A stretch of 64,000 bases of DNA from Synechococcus sp. SynAce01 (GCF_001885215.1 NZ_CP018091.1:2604001-2668000), one strand, 5' to 3'; shown: positions 43,272 through 51,552, numbered from the stretch's first letter. Numbers and translations are program-made. Notes: generated by a model from the sequence alone, not told the origin.

Positions 43272-44316
43272 TGTGCTTTCTCACCAGGTCATTCAGCGAT
43301 CAGCAGCCGCTGGAGGCATTGCTGAGGCGTGAGGCCACCGAGAGCCATGTGGCACCTGCTGCCGTTATAGATCCCCAGATAGCGGGGTAGCCAGCGGTTG
43401 CGTTCATCCGATGTTTGGTAGGCGATCACGTAAGCCCATTCCGCCAGGATGGTTTTGATGAACCGTTCGGCCTTCCCGTTGGTCTGCGGCGTGTAGGGCT
43501 TGGTGCGGATGGGCTTGAGATCCAAGGCGCGACAGGCTTTTCGCCAGTCTCCAGAGCGGTAGGAGGGGCCGTTGTCTGAGAGGATCCGCCGACAGGTGAT
43601 CCCCTGCTCAGAGAACCAGCCGACGGCACGGGCCAGGAATCCAACGGTCGTCTCCTTCTGCTCATCAGCCAGCACTTCGACGTAGGCCAGGCGGGTGGCG
43701 TCGTCGATCGCGACATGTACCTTCTCGTAGCCGGCACCTCGGGAGGAGCCTTGACGACGGTCGCCGGTGATGCGGTGGCCGACCCGCTCAAACCTGGCCA
43801 GCTGTTTGATGTCGACATGGATCATGTCCCCGGGGCGCTCCCACTGGTAGCGACGAACAAGACGTTTGGGGTCAAGGTTCTTCAGGCGTCCCAGGCCCAG
43901 GCCCTTCATGAGCCGACCAACGGTGGAGAGGGGCGCACAGAGAGCCCTGGCGATGCGGCGGAGCGTGCAGCGCTGGTGCCGCAGGTCTACAGCCTGCTGG
44001 AGTTGCTGCGGATCGAGCGTCCGCCGCTGGCTGCGGCGAACACTCCGTCGATCCGCCAGTGCCGCTACGCCGCCTGCTCGAAACCTGGAGAGCCACTTGT
44101 AGGCCGTACGCAGGCTGATCCCGGCTTGTGCTGCAAGGGCTTTGAGTGGCACGCCTTCATCGAGATGCCGGCGGATGAGCCGTTCCCGACTGATGGGTGT
44201 CAGTCGGGCCAGAGGGTGGCTATGCATGGTGTGTGAGGTCTTGGGACGGTGGTGACACTCCGACCCTGGCGACCTCACACCCCCTTGTCAGCTGAACAAC
44301 GTGGTGGGACTACACA
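43272..44316 (-). mobile_element. IS481-family insertion sequence
   Basis: 1045-base element with TGTG...CACA ends. The terminal inverted repeats are 26 bases with 19 matching (43272-43297 and 44291-44316), and 6-base direct repeats GCTAGA flank it (43266-43271 and 44317-44322). One transposase gene on the minus strand fills it, with its stop in the left repeat. Confidence 0.93.
43289..44227 (-). CDS. IS481-family transposase
   Basis: 312-residue DDE transposase. An N-terminal helix-turn-helix (LKALAAQAGISLRTAYKWLSRF) is followed by a second HTH-like part and the integrase core, with catalytic Asp in MIHVDIKQL, Asp in ILSDNGPSY and Glu in NGKAERFIKTI. The TPQQCLQ end is typical. It appears complete. 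ATG 44227 gives the usual start; a longer frame runs to 44278. Confidence 0.93.
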   Translation of the reverse strand: MHSHPLARLTPISRERLIRRHLDEGVPLKALAAQAGISLRTAYKWLSRFRAGGVAALADRRSVRRSQRRTLDPQQLQQAVDLRHQRCTLRRIARALCAPLSTVGRLMKGLGLGRLKNLDPKRLVRRYQWERPGDMIHVDIKQLARFERVGHRITGDRRQGSSRGAGYEKVHVAIDDATRLAYVEVLADEQKETTVGFLARAVGWFSEQGITCRRILSDNGPSYRSGDWRKACRALDLKPIRTKPYTPQTNGKAERFIKTILAEWAYVIAYQTSDERNRWLPRYLGIYNGSRCHMALGGLTPQQCLQRLLIAE

Positions 44317-44381
44317 GCTAGAGCCGAATCAAACCCTTGGCTGGGTGTCCTCCTATTCTGATTGTCAATTCAGGTACCACC

Positions 44382-44957
44382 ATGGTTTCAGATGTCATAC
44401 AAGCGTCCAAAGCTCTGGGGACCGGGGGAAGAGCCGTCTCGCAGCCCCTCGAAGAAGCCCTGCTCGATGGCTTGCAGCAGCACCTGAGCATGGAACTCAA
44501 TGCCAGTTCGGCCTACTGGGCCCTGGCCATCTGGTTCGCCGAGCGGGAATTCCGCGGTTTCTCGCTCTACTTCAAGCAGGAATCAGATCAGGAACGCGGA
44601 CACGCCGGCATCTTTGCCGATTATTTGGTTGGTCGCGGTCAGCCTGTCGCCCTCGATGCCATCGACAAGCCCCGCCAGAACTGGGACAGCCTCGAAGAGG
44701 TCTTCGCCGCTGTATTCCAGATTGAAACAGAGGTCACCACCTCCCTGATGCAGCTTTATTCGCTGGCGGAACGTTCCGGTGACGTGCGCACCACCGTCTT
44801 CCTTGACCCGTTGATCGAAAAGCAAACGGGCGCCGAGGCCGAGTCGGCTCACCTGCTCGGACGGCTTCGGCTGTGCGAAAACAATCCGGCGGCCCTGCTG
44901 CTACTCGACGGCGAACTGTTCGCCGGTCAGTCTTCACCCGCCAGCATGGGCAGCTGA
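44382..44957 (+). CDS. ferritin
   Basis: 191-residue four-helix-bundle iron storage protein. Ferroxidase ligands are visible as the Glu in MELNASSAYWALA and the ESDQERGH (ExxH) segment, with ETEV and EKQTGAEAES carrying the remaining acidic residues. It oxidises Fe2+ and stores it in the cytosol. ATG 44382. Beside fur and futAB it belongs to the iron block. The right end of the IS481 element lies 66 bases upstream, so the ancestral promoter region may have been displaced. Confidence 0.9.
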   Translation: MVSDVIQASKALGTGGRAVSQPLEEALLDGLQQHLSMELNASSAYWALAIWFAEREFRGFSLYFKQESDQERGHAGIFADYLVGRGQPVALDAIDKPRQNWDSLEEVFAAVFQIETEVTTSLMQLYSLAERSGDVRTTVFLDPLIEKQTGAEAESAHLLGRLRLCENNPAALLLLDGELFAGQSSPASMGS

Positions 44958-45269
44958 GCCTCCGGGCCTTGGGCTGCGCCGGGTGAGTTCCAACAGGAAC
45001 TCAATTCCGAGCGGGTCGAGATTGGGTTGCTGTTTGAGCTGGCGGGCAATGGCCTGCAGTTCGCACTGACGTTGCTGGAGCTGCTGCTGTTCCGCTCGTA
45101 GGCGAGCAAGCAGCCCCTTGGCCTGGCAACAGCCCAGATCCATGGCGATTCTTTTGTTGCGGCCATGGATCCGGCCCATTTCGCGGCAGAGTCCGCCCAC
45201 CAAGCTGCCGACCTGATTGGGAAGGCGAGGGGGAGGCGCGGTCTGCATCAGCCTTGGATCAGATCTCAT
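44934..45269 (-). CDS. hypothetical protein coupled to crp-like gene
   Basis: 111-residue soluble protein with a Gln/Leu-rich coiled coil (about 52-82: LLARLRAEQQQLQQRQCELQ) and an EFLLELTRR helix. Its ATG overlaps the stop of the Crp/Fnr gene (ATGA); its end overlaps ferritin by 24 bases on the other strand. No known family. Confidence 0.55.
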   Translation of the reverse strand: MRSDPRLMQTAPPPRLPNQVGSLVGGLCREMGRIHGRNKRIAMDLGCCQAKGLLARLRAEQQQLQQRQCELQAIARQLKQQPNLDPLGIEFLLELTRRSPRPGGSAAHAGG

Positions 45270-45868
45270 GTCGCTTCGAGCGGGGCCGATTCCACCAGCG
45301 CTGGAGCCAGTCGCAACACCGCTTCGCCGGCTGGGGATTGCAGCAGATCGGCCTGACGGATCCTGGAGATCAAGCGGGTGGTGGTGACCCGGGTAGTGCC
45401 GATCAATTCACCGATTCGCTCATGGGTGAGGCGGAATGGCAGGTCGCACCAGGAACCGCAGCGGCGGCCCAGCCGCCTGACCAGCAGGCCAAGCAAGGCA
45501 TGGAGGCGTTGCTCAGCGCTGCCGAGGTGGCGGATGCGCAGCAGTTGCAACGTCCACTCATTGACAGGATCGAAGCCGTCACCGCTGAGAGCTTCGGAAT
45601 CGCTGCGGAAACAGAGAGGCGTGAGTGCTTCGACGCAGACCCCTTCACTGCAGAGCCGATCGGTGCGCAACAGGTCACCGGCCTGAAGAAAGGCCAGGGT
45701 CATGCCCTCGGTTTCTTCACAGGGGCAAAACACCCTGGCGATGCCTTCGAGCACTTCAATGCAGTGACCACCAGGACCGGAGCGCGTGCTGGGATCCAGC
45801 AGCACCGTCTGGCCGACGGGCATGCGTACGGAAGCGGCTGGCGTGTCAGGCAAAAAGCGAAAAGCCAC
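45266..45868 (-). CDS. Crp/Fnr family transcription regulator
   Basis: 200-residue regulator with a divergent cyclic-nucleotide-type sensor domain (about 14-105) and a C-terminal winged helix (LPFRLTHERIGELIGTTRVTTTRLISRIRQADLL). The cysteine distribution (CPCEE, RLCSEGVC) is not the Fnr iron-sulfur pattern. GTG start at 45868, with a perfect palindrome 12-30 bases upstream. Its place between ferritin and fur suggests a role in iron or redox control. Confidence 0.85.
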   Translation of the reverse strand: MAFRFLPDTPAASVRMPVGQTVLLDPSTRSGPGGHCIEVLEGIARVFCPCEETEGMTLAFLQAGDLLRTDRLCSEGVCVEALTPLCFRSDSEALSGDGFDPVNEWTLQLLRIRHLGSAEQRLHALLGLLVRRLGRRCGSWCDLPFRLTHERIGELIGTTRVTTTRLISRIRQADLLQSPAGEAVLRLAPALVESAPLEAT

Positions 45869-45879
45869 GGGTCGGGGCT

Positions 45880-45898
45880 ATTGCGAATGACTCGCAAT
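45880..45898. promoter_or_regulatory. palindromic operator candidate before the crp-like gene
   Basis: ATTGCGA-atgac-TCGCAAT, a perfect 7-base inverted repeat with a 5-base spacer. It lies 12 bases before the GTG of the Crp/Fnr gene, a repressor position. Confidence 0.6.
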
Positions 45899-45928
45899 CT
45901 AAACAGTCGACCGGCTTTCTTGCAAGTG

Positions 45929-45957
45929 GTTCTCAATAGCAATTGGTAGTTGCAAAT
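45929..45957. promoter_or_regulatory. motif shared with the fur upstream region, copy 1
   Basis: GTTCTCAATAG-(8)-TAGTTGCAAAT in the space between the crp-like gene and the next small gene. Nearly the same sequence (with one base less) lies before fur at 46726-46753. Likely a binding site for a common regulator, perhaps Fur. Confidence 0.5.
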
Positions 45958-46216
45958 GACCTGGTGCTTTTTGAGCCCCCGATCTGTGCGATCCGCACGC
46001 TGGGCCAACGAAGACTGGCGGCAGAGTTTCAGCGACCCGATCCACAACCTCAACGCCATGATCCGAATCCTGGGTGATCGCGACAGCCTGCTGGCCGCTC
46101 TCACCGCCCACTGGGCCGACCAATCCATCGGCCTGAGCGCGCCACCACAAGCTGCCGATCGCTTCGCACTCCAGCGTCGTGTTCAGGGCGCTAAGTCGCG
46201 CCGATCTGCCGACTAG
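45956..46216 (+). CDS. small hypothetical protein
   Basis: 86-residue protein with WANEDWRQSFSDPIHNLNAMIRIL and LTAHWADQSIGL segments, predicted helical. The ATG overlaps the 3' end of the shared motif, which makes the start doubtful. Its stop overlaps fur by four bases on the other strand. No family recognised. Confidence 0.45.
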   Translation: MTWCFLSPRSVRSARWANEDWRQSFSDPIHNLNAMIRILGDRDSLLAALTAHWADQSIGLSAPPQAADRFALQRRVQGAKSRRSAD

Positions 46217-46716
46217 AAGCTGGATTGGGCGCCCGACTCGCCTCTGTCCTGGCAGTTGCGGCAAAGGGCCCTGACATTGAGAACGCATTCGATCAGGCGA
46301 AATCCCTGGGCGCTGGCGGCCTGCTCGCCTGCGGTAAGCACCGGGGCACTCTCGAATTCCTCGGTGCGGCCGCAGCCGATGCAGACAAGATGGTGGTGGT
46401 CGCGGTGGGTGTCACTGAACAACTCAAAGCGACGCCCCCCTTCGGGCAGTTCCAGCTCCCGCAACAGCTCCATCGCGCTGAGCAGGCGCAGGGTGCGATA
46501 AACCGTAGCCAGCGACACTTTCTCTTCTGCCCCCAGCAGGCGCTGGTGCACCTCCTCAGCGCTGAGGTGACTACCTTCGCCGATGCGTTTGAACAGGGCT
46601 AGAACCTTCTGCCGCTGGGGCGTGAGCCTCTGGCCCCGGCCATGCAGGCTGGTGCGCAGTTCAGTGGCCTGCAGTGGTTCGCCGCTGAGGGGGGTGGTAC
46701 GGGCAGACACGAACAC
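46213..46716 (-). CDS. fur: Fur family regulator (ferric uptake regulator)
   Basis: 167-residue metalloregulator. The winged-helix domain has RLTPQRQKVLALF and VSLATVYRTLRLL; the sensor part has DTHRDHHHLVCIGCG and the C-terminal CRNC, giving the HHH regulatory site and the two CxxC of the structural zinc. It probably represses iron uptake genes with Fe2+. GTG start at 46716; the shared motif ends ten bases upstream, suggesting autoregulation. PerR remains possible. Confidence 0.88.
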   Translation of the reverse strand: MFVSARTTPLSGEPLQATELRTSLHGRGQRLTPQRQKVLALFKRIGEGSHLSAEEVHQRLLGAEEKVSLATVYRTLRLLSAMELLRELELPEGGRRFELFSDTHRDHHHLVCIGCGRTEEFESAPVLTAGEQAASAQGFRLIECVLNVRALCRNCQDRGESGAQSSF

Positions 46717-46725
46717 AACCCTGTC

Positions 46726-46753
46726 GTTCTCAATAGTAAGGGCAGTTGCGAAT
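46726..46753. promoter_or_regulatory. motif shared with the crp-like upstream region, copy 2
   Basis: GTTCTCAATAG-(7)-CAGTTGCGAAT directly upstream of the fur start. It matches the copy at 45929-45957 in both outer blocks. TTCTCAA and TTGCGAA form an imperfect dyad. Confidence 0.5.
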
Positions 46754-46763
46754 TTTTGACGAC

Positions 46764-47846
46764 TTAAGCCGTTGGGCCGCTTGGGCCCATGGAGCCGGTG
46801 GCGGCCCGGGCTGATCGCCGGCGCTCAGCGGTGGCCACCAGGGCGTCATCGAGCCAGGACGTCAGGGCCGCCAACACGTCGGCCAGGGTGACCAGCAGCC
46901 GGTAACTGAGGGCAACCGCCAGCAGTGGGGCCTCAGGGATCTCCAGACCAAGGCGCAACAACAGCACCGCCTCGAACACCCCCAGCCCGCCTGGCGCGCC
47001 CGGCACCACCAGACCGACGGTCCAGGCCAGCAGAAAGCCCGCCAACCAACTGGGCCAGGCCAAGCTCAGCTGCTGGTCAAAGGCGAGCACACAGCAGGCG
47101 AAACCCAGGAAACGCAGCAACACAAACACCAGCTGGGGCAGTAGCGGCAGCAGCGGATAACCAGGCAGGGCGAATGGCACCAGGGCCTCCACCTCGTCGG
47201 GGCGAAGCTCCAAAGCCAATTGGCGAGCCCGACGTCGCTCCAGCCTGGCGAGCAGGGGATTAAGCCAGCGCGGACCCAGCACAACCAATGGCAGCAGGGC
47301 CAGCAGGCTCAGACCGCCCTGCCAGCCACCCAGGGGGATCAACAACAGGGCAGCACTGGCCGCCAGGATCGGATCAAGCAGCACGGCCACCAGGGCCTGG
47401 GGCGTGGTCAGGCTCGAGCCTGCTGGGACACTCAGCAAGGCGGCTTCGCCATTGGCCTTGGCTTGCTCGCCCAGGCGCAGCCGTTGCACCCTGGCCGCCA
47501 GATGCCAGATGCCTCCAGGCAAATACTTAAGCAGGTTGGAGCGCAGGTAGAAGCGCACGCAGGCGTCCCAGGCAGGCCGAAAGCCGAGCCAGCGCAGCCC
47601 CACCGTCCAGGCCAGACCATTGACCACCAGGCTCAGCAGGCTGATGCCGATGCCGATCGTCAGCCACAGCCAACCCTGGGGGTCGAGGCGCGTGGCCAGT
47701 AGCTGGGGCCCATTGCCGAGCAGGGCGGCGGCGACGAAGCCGAAGCTCAGCAGGCTCACCCAAAGGCGCGACCCACCCGGGAGTGGGTGCTTGGCCAGCC
47801 AGGCCGGCCAACGGCGCAGAAAAGAGAGGGAGGGGAACGTCGGCAT
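46764..47846 (-). CDS. UPF0104/LPG synthase-like membrane protein
   Basis: 360-residue integral membrane protein with eight or so helices, of the lysylphosphatidylglycerol synthase transmembrane type. NLLKYLPGGIWHLAARV and LVVPGAPGGLGVFEAVLLLRL are the two conserved family segments. It lacks the soluble aminoacyl-transfer domain of MprF. The ATG shares a base with the larC stop (TGATG). Its natural role is unclear, perhaps lipid flipping or glycolipid transport. Confidence 0.85.
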   Translation of the reverse strand: MPTFPSLSFLRRWPAWLAKHPLPGGSRLWVSLLSFGFVAAALLGNGPQLLATRLDPQGWLWLTIGIGISLLSLVVNGLAWTVGLRWLGFRPAWDACVRFYLRSNLLKYLPGGIWHLAARVQRLRLGEQAKANGEAALLSVPAGSSLTTPQALVAVLLDPILAASAALLLIPLGGWQGGLSLLALLPLVVLGPRWLNPLLARLERRRARQLALELRPDEVEALVPFALPGYPLLPLLPQLVFVLLRFLGFACCVLAFDQQLSLAWPSWLAGFLLAWTVGLVVPGAPGGLGVFEAVLLLRLGLEIPEAPLLAVALSYRLLVTLADVLAALTSWLDDALVATAERRRSARAATGSMGPSGPTA

Positions 47847-49129
47847 CAAACGACTCGACCTGTCTGTTCAGCATTGTCGTTGCCGGTGTCATTGCCGATG
47901 CCATGCAGCTCGCCATGCTCCAGACCCAGGGCGTGGTTCACGCCATCGCGCAGCTGGCGCAGGCTGAGGCCGTGCTGCCGGGCCAGGGCCGCCAGGTCGT
48001 CGTACTCGGGTTTGGTGCGCTCGCTGCCATCGGGAAGCCGGGCCACTTTCAGCCGGACCGGTCCCCAGGGAGTGCTCAGTTGACGCATCCGCCGCGGCAG
48101 ATGCCAGCGCTGCTGCAGCTGTTCGCGCACCCCCAGGCTGCTGCTGTGGCGCCACCAGATCGCGCGCAAGCCCTCGGCCTGATCAGGGCGTGCAACCAGC
48201 GTAATCACCAGGCCGCTGCGGCCTTTCTTCATCTGGGCCGCCTGGGTGAACACCTCCAGGGCCCCAGCAGCCCGAAGCTCCTCGGCCAGGAAGGCCAGAT
48301 CCTCGGCGCTGGCGTCATCCATCTGGGCTTGCTGCAGCAGCACCGTCTCCAACCGGGGCCCATCGGAGCTTGATGGCGCGTCAGCCAACGGGTCGGGGTT
48401 CTGCGCCAACCAGAGGCGCAGCAGATTGGGACGGTCGTCCAGCTGCCGGTGGCCCAGGCCGATCCCCACGGCAGCCGGCACCATCGGCGGCGAGGCGCCA
48501 AAACTCTCGGCCCAGGCGGCGATCAGGGCCAGACCCGTGGGCGTGGTCAACTCGCCAGGCGGCAAACCCGCGCCACCTGCCAAAGGGATGCGATGACGGC
48601 GGGCCAGCTCCAGCACCGCAGGAGCTGGCAAAGGCAGCAGGCCGTGGGCCGTGGTCACCGAACCATGGCCTGCCGGCAGCGGCGAACAGATCAGCCGATC
48701 AACGCCGAAATGCAGCAAGCCAGCGCAGACCCCCACCACATCGACAACGGCATCCACCGCCCCCACTTCGTGGAAATGAACAGACTCCGCGGCATGGCCG
48801 TGGACGGCGCCCTCGGCCTCGGCCAAACAACCGAACACCTTGAGCACCTGCTGCTTCAGCGTCGGATCGATCGGGCCGTCGCTGATTCGCTGGCGCAGGT
48901 CAAGCCAGGTTCGCTGCGGCGGTTGCGCCTCCAGCAGCTCCAGCGTGAGGCGAGAACCGCGCAGCCCACCACTGCGCGCCTGTTCACAGCGCAAGCGGTA
49001 GGCAGCGTCAAATCCGAGGCTGGCCAACGGGCCCTCCACAACGGAATGGGGCAGGCCCAAATCGAACAGGGCCGCCAGCACCATGTCGCCGGCCACGCCG
49101 GTGGGGCAATCGAGGTAGGCCAGGCCCAT
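47846..49129 (-). CDS. larC: nickel-pincer cofactor biosynthesis protein LarC
   Basis: 427-residue protein of the LarC family, which inserts nickel into pyridinium-dithiocarboxylate mononucleotide to make the NPN cofactor. DCPTGVAGDMVLAALFDLG opens it; VHFHEVGAVDAVVDVVG and LPAGHGSVTTAHGLLPLPAPAV are the family hallmarks; a C-terminal part follows with KEG-like GRSGLVITLVARP. It is one continuous frame, not split as in Lactobacillus. No larA, larB or larE is near. It lies second to last in a four-gene operon. Confidence 0.9.
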   Translation of the reverse strand: MGLAYLDCPTGVAGDMVLAALFDLGLPHSVVEGPLASLGFDAAYRLRCEQARSGGLRGSRLTLELLEAQPPQRTWLDLRQRISDGPIDPTLKQQVLKVFGCLAEAEGAVHGHAAESVHFHEVGAVDAVVDVVGVCAGLLHFGVDRLICSPLPAGHGSVTTAHGLLPLPAPAVLELARRHRIPLAGGAGLPPGELTTPTGLALIAAWAESFGASPPMVPAAVGIGLGHRQLDDRPNLLRLWLAQNPDPLADAPSSSDGPRLETVLLQQAQMDDASAEDLAFLAEELRAAGALEVFTQAAQMKKGRSGLVITLVARPDQAEGLRAIWWRHSSSLGVREQLQQRWHLPRRMRQLSTPWGPVRLKVARLPDGSERTKPEYDDLAALARQHGLSLRQLRDGVNHALGLEHGELHGIGNDTGNDNAEQTGRVV

Positions 49130-49133
49130 GGCT

Positions 49134-49841
49134 TCAGCGCATCAGGCGGGGGGCTGCGGCCAGCAGTTGCTCGGCGCGGCTCTCGAGCTGGTCACGCTGC
49201 CGGCGCAACAACTGCTCAACTTCCCGGCGCGCCCGCCTTTGCTCCAGCTGGGCTGTGGCCACATCAAATCCCGACAATCCCCACAGCCGCCCGAGCAGGG
49301 CCCTGTCATCGCCGCCGCCTCTGGAGCTGCCATAGAGCAGTGTTTCGGCGGCGATACCGGCCTGGAGCACCCGGCTCCAGCGGCGCAGATCTTCGGCTGC
49401 CAACTTGGCGTGGGCTGGCGGTTCGAATTCGGTGCTGCCATTGACGTTGAGGCCGGCCCGCAGGCAGGCCAGGCTGCCGATCAACACCCGCCGGATCGGC
49501 AGGTCATTGCATTCAGCCAGCAGCGAATGGCCCGCCTCATGGATGGCGATTCGCCGCAGGCGCGCCTGGCCGCCTGGCAGGGCTTCAGCCAGCAAATGCC
49601 CGCCGCGCCCACCAAACCGCACCCCATCAACGGTGATCGCCACCAAGGCACCGCCCGCCGCCAAGGCGATCAACCAGGGGGAGATCCCCAGCAGTGGCCC
49701 CAACACCGCCAGCGCTGTCACGCTGGCCACGGCGATGCCAGCGCTGAGCGTGGCGACGGAGCCATCGCCGGGATCGCCGGGTGTCCCTGGCGAACGACCA
49801 GTTGCCAGGGATTCAGTGGATTTGGGGCGCTCCTCAGGCAA
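49134..49841 (-). CDS. membrane metallopeptidase-like protein with HEAGH
   Basis: 235-residue protein with two membrane helices (about 29-50 and 54-72) and the zinc motif HEAGH at 101-105, in a context (IAIHEAGHSLLAECNDLPIRRVLI) like the M41 protease domain of FtsH. No AAA domain precedes it. A helical C-terminus with many Arg and Gln follows. It may be an ATP-independent membrane protease. TTG start three bases after the upstream stop, so coupled. Confidence 0.7.
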   Translation of the reverse strand: MPEERPKSTESLATGRSPGTPGDPGDGSVATLSAGIAVASVTALAVLGPLLGISPWLIALAAGGALVAITVDGVRFGGRGGHLLAEALPGGQARLRRIAIHEAGHSLLAECNDLPIRRVLIGSLACLRAGLNVNGSTEFEPPAHAKLAAEDLRRWSRVLQAGIAAETLLYGSSRGGGDDRALLGRLWGLSGFDVATAQLEQRRARREVEQLLRRQRDQLESRAEQLLAAAPRLMR

Positions 49842-49844
49842 GGT

Positions 49845-50564
49845 TCAGCCCCCCGGCCGGATGATCGCGCTGCGCAGACCCGCGCGTGGCTGGATCTCGC
49901 CATGGCTAGCGCTTGACTTGCCGTTTCGCTTGTTACTGCCGCGATCCTTGCCGCCGCGGTTGCCGCGCTGGGCCACTGGAGCGATCACTTCATAGCGCTC
50001 CGTGCACAGATGGCTGCCCTGACGACGTAGGTCAAGGGAAACGAAGTGACGCAGGTGCTCCAGGGGAATCTCGCCCTTGAGCTGCAATTTGAATGGCTGA
50101 ACGCGGCTGCCGTCGGCGCGGGGCTTCTGGCGGATCTTGATTACCACCTCGCCACTCTCAGGTCGGGTGTAGATCAACTCGCCGCGAACGGAGAAGTAGT
50201 CGTCTCCCTCGGGAAGTTCATCGCCGTTGCCTGGGCTCGATTCCGCCGTCTCCACAGGCTCAGCGGCTGTGGGGGAGTCGAGGGTGCTCGGCTCCCAGAC
50301 GCCAACGATCTGGAGGTGGAGGTTGTCGGTTTCGCGCAGACGTGGGTAGACGACCCAGAGATGGGGAGTGGCCATGTCGAGGTGGCGGCGAACCAGGCTG
50401 AGCACACGACCCAGTACAACGGCTTCGATCTCGGTGCCGTCGTCGCTGCGGATCACACCGCGGCTGGGCTGCTCGGCGTCGGTCGGAACGTACTGACCGC
50501 GGACCAAGCCAATGGCCCGGTACTGCATCGGTTCGGTAACCGGGGAAATCGGATGGTGACGCAT
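49845..50564 (-). CDS. conserved hypothetical protein
   Basis: 239-residue soluble protein. The first 90 residues look like a beta-rich domain (YRAIGLVRGQYVPTD, HLQIVGVW); after an acidic linker (TAESSPGNGDELPEGDD) a second domain has YFSVRGELIYT and FKLQLKGEIP; the C-terminus is Lys/Arg/Gly-rich (RGNRGGKDRGSNKRNGK), suggesting nucleic-acid or ribosome contact. ATG 50564. First of the four-gene larC operon. I recall similar cyanobacterial proteins without known function. Confidence 0.65.
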   Translation of the reverse strand: MRHHPISPVTEPMQYRAIGLVRGQYVPTDAEQPSRGVIRSDDGTEIEAVVLGRVLSLVRRHLDMATPHLWVVYPRLRETDNLHLQIVGVWEPSTLDSPTAAEPVETAESSPGNGDELPEGDDYFSVRGELIYTRPESGEVVIKIRQKPRADGSRVQPFKLQLKGEIPLEHLRHFVSLDLRRQGSHLCTERYEVIAPVAQRGNRGGKDRGSNKRNGKSSASHGEIQPRAGLRSAIIRPGG

Positions 50565-50646
50565 TGTGAGGGGGGGCAACCAATGGCCCAGTGCGCAATC
50601 TAGCCAGGCCTCCAGGCAGCAGACTCAGGGGCAAACGAATTCAGCC

Positions 50647-51552
50647 ATGGCTCCCCGCCTGACCGTTGGTGGCATCGTCGGCGCCCCCCGGGGCCTCTGG
50701 CTGGGTGGGTCTGCACTGCTTCTCGCCCTTGCCGCGTTGTCGGCCGGCTGGTGGCTGGGCCAGCGCGGCTTCGGCATGGCCGGCGCTGATCGCTCCGAGC
50801 AAGAAGCGCTCAAGCAAGTCAATTTGCTCCAGGAGGATCTCAGCAGCGGCAAAGCCACCGCCAGCCAGCAACAACGCTTGCTGGAATTGCTGTTGGCACT
50901 TCAAAAGAATGCCGAAGCCACGGCGTTGCTGGAGCGAATGGCGGATCAGCAGCCCGATCGCTGGCCACTGCGGTTGATGCTGGCCGAACTAAGGCGCGAT
51001 CAGAATGACCGCAAGGGAGCCGAGCGCGAGGTACGCCAGCTGCTCAACATCAAGCCCGACCGGATCGAAGCCCTGCAACTGATGGCCTTGCTCCAATTCG
51101 AGCAGGGGCGGGGCGAACAGGCCCAAAGCCAGCTGGAGGCCGCCCACAAGGCAGCGTCCAAGTCCACTCAGCAAGCAGAGCCCGCCCAGCAAGCCAAGGC
51201 GCTGCAGGTCGGCCTGCTGCTCGCAGACCTCTTACAACGCCGGGGGAAGCAACAGGAGGCCGATCAGCTCTACCGGAAGCTGGCCAAAGACCATCCCAAC
51301 AGCATGGAACCCAGCTTGGCTCTGGCCCTGCTCAGCCATGAGCGCGGCCAGACCCAGGCCGCCCTAAACCTTCTCGCTGAAGCCAGGAAACGGCTTCCTG
51401 ATCCCCAGGATCCCCGGCTGGATCAGGTGGCGGCCTCCTGGGGACTGGCCCCCTTGCGAGAGGCCGCCAATGGCCAGGCTCCTAGGGCGCCATCACCCCT
51501 GCCGATCCAGGGATCTGGGGCCCCGCTGGCCCCTGGACCTCCAGCTCCCTGA
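50647..51552 (+). CDS. membrane-anchored TPR protein
   Basis: 301-residue protein with one N-terminal helix (about 18-37) and a soluble domain of helical repeats: three to four TPR-like units (ATALLERMADQQPDRWPLRLMLAEL, IEALQLMALLQFEQGRGEQA, LLADLLQRRGKQQEADQLY, SLALALLSHERGQTQAAL). TPR proteins are scaffolds for complex assembly. The Pro-rich end (about 280-301) overlaps the convergent gene by 71 bases. Confidence 0.8.
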   Translation: MAPRLTVGGIVGAPRGLWLGGSALLLALAALSAGWWLGQRGFGMAGADRSEQEALKQVNLLQEDLSSGKATASQQQRLLELLLALQKNAEATALLERMADQQPDRWPLRLMLAELRRDQNDRKGAEREVRQLLNIKPDRIEALQLMALLQFEQGRGEQAQSQLEAAHKAASKSTQQAEPAQQAKALQVGLLLADLLQRRGKQQEADQLYRKLAKDHPNSMEPSLALALLSHERGQTQAALNLLAEARKRLPDPQDPRLDQVAASWGLAPLREAANGQAPRAPSPLPIQGSGAPLAPGPPAP

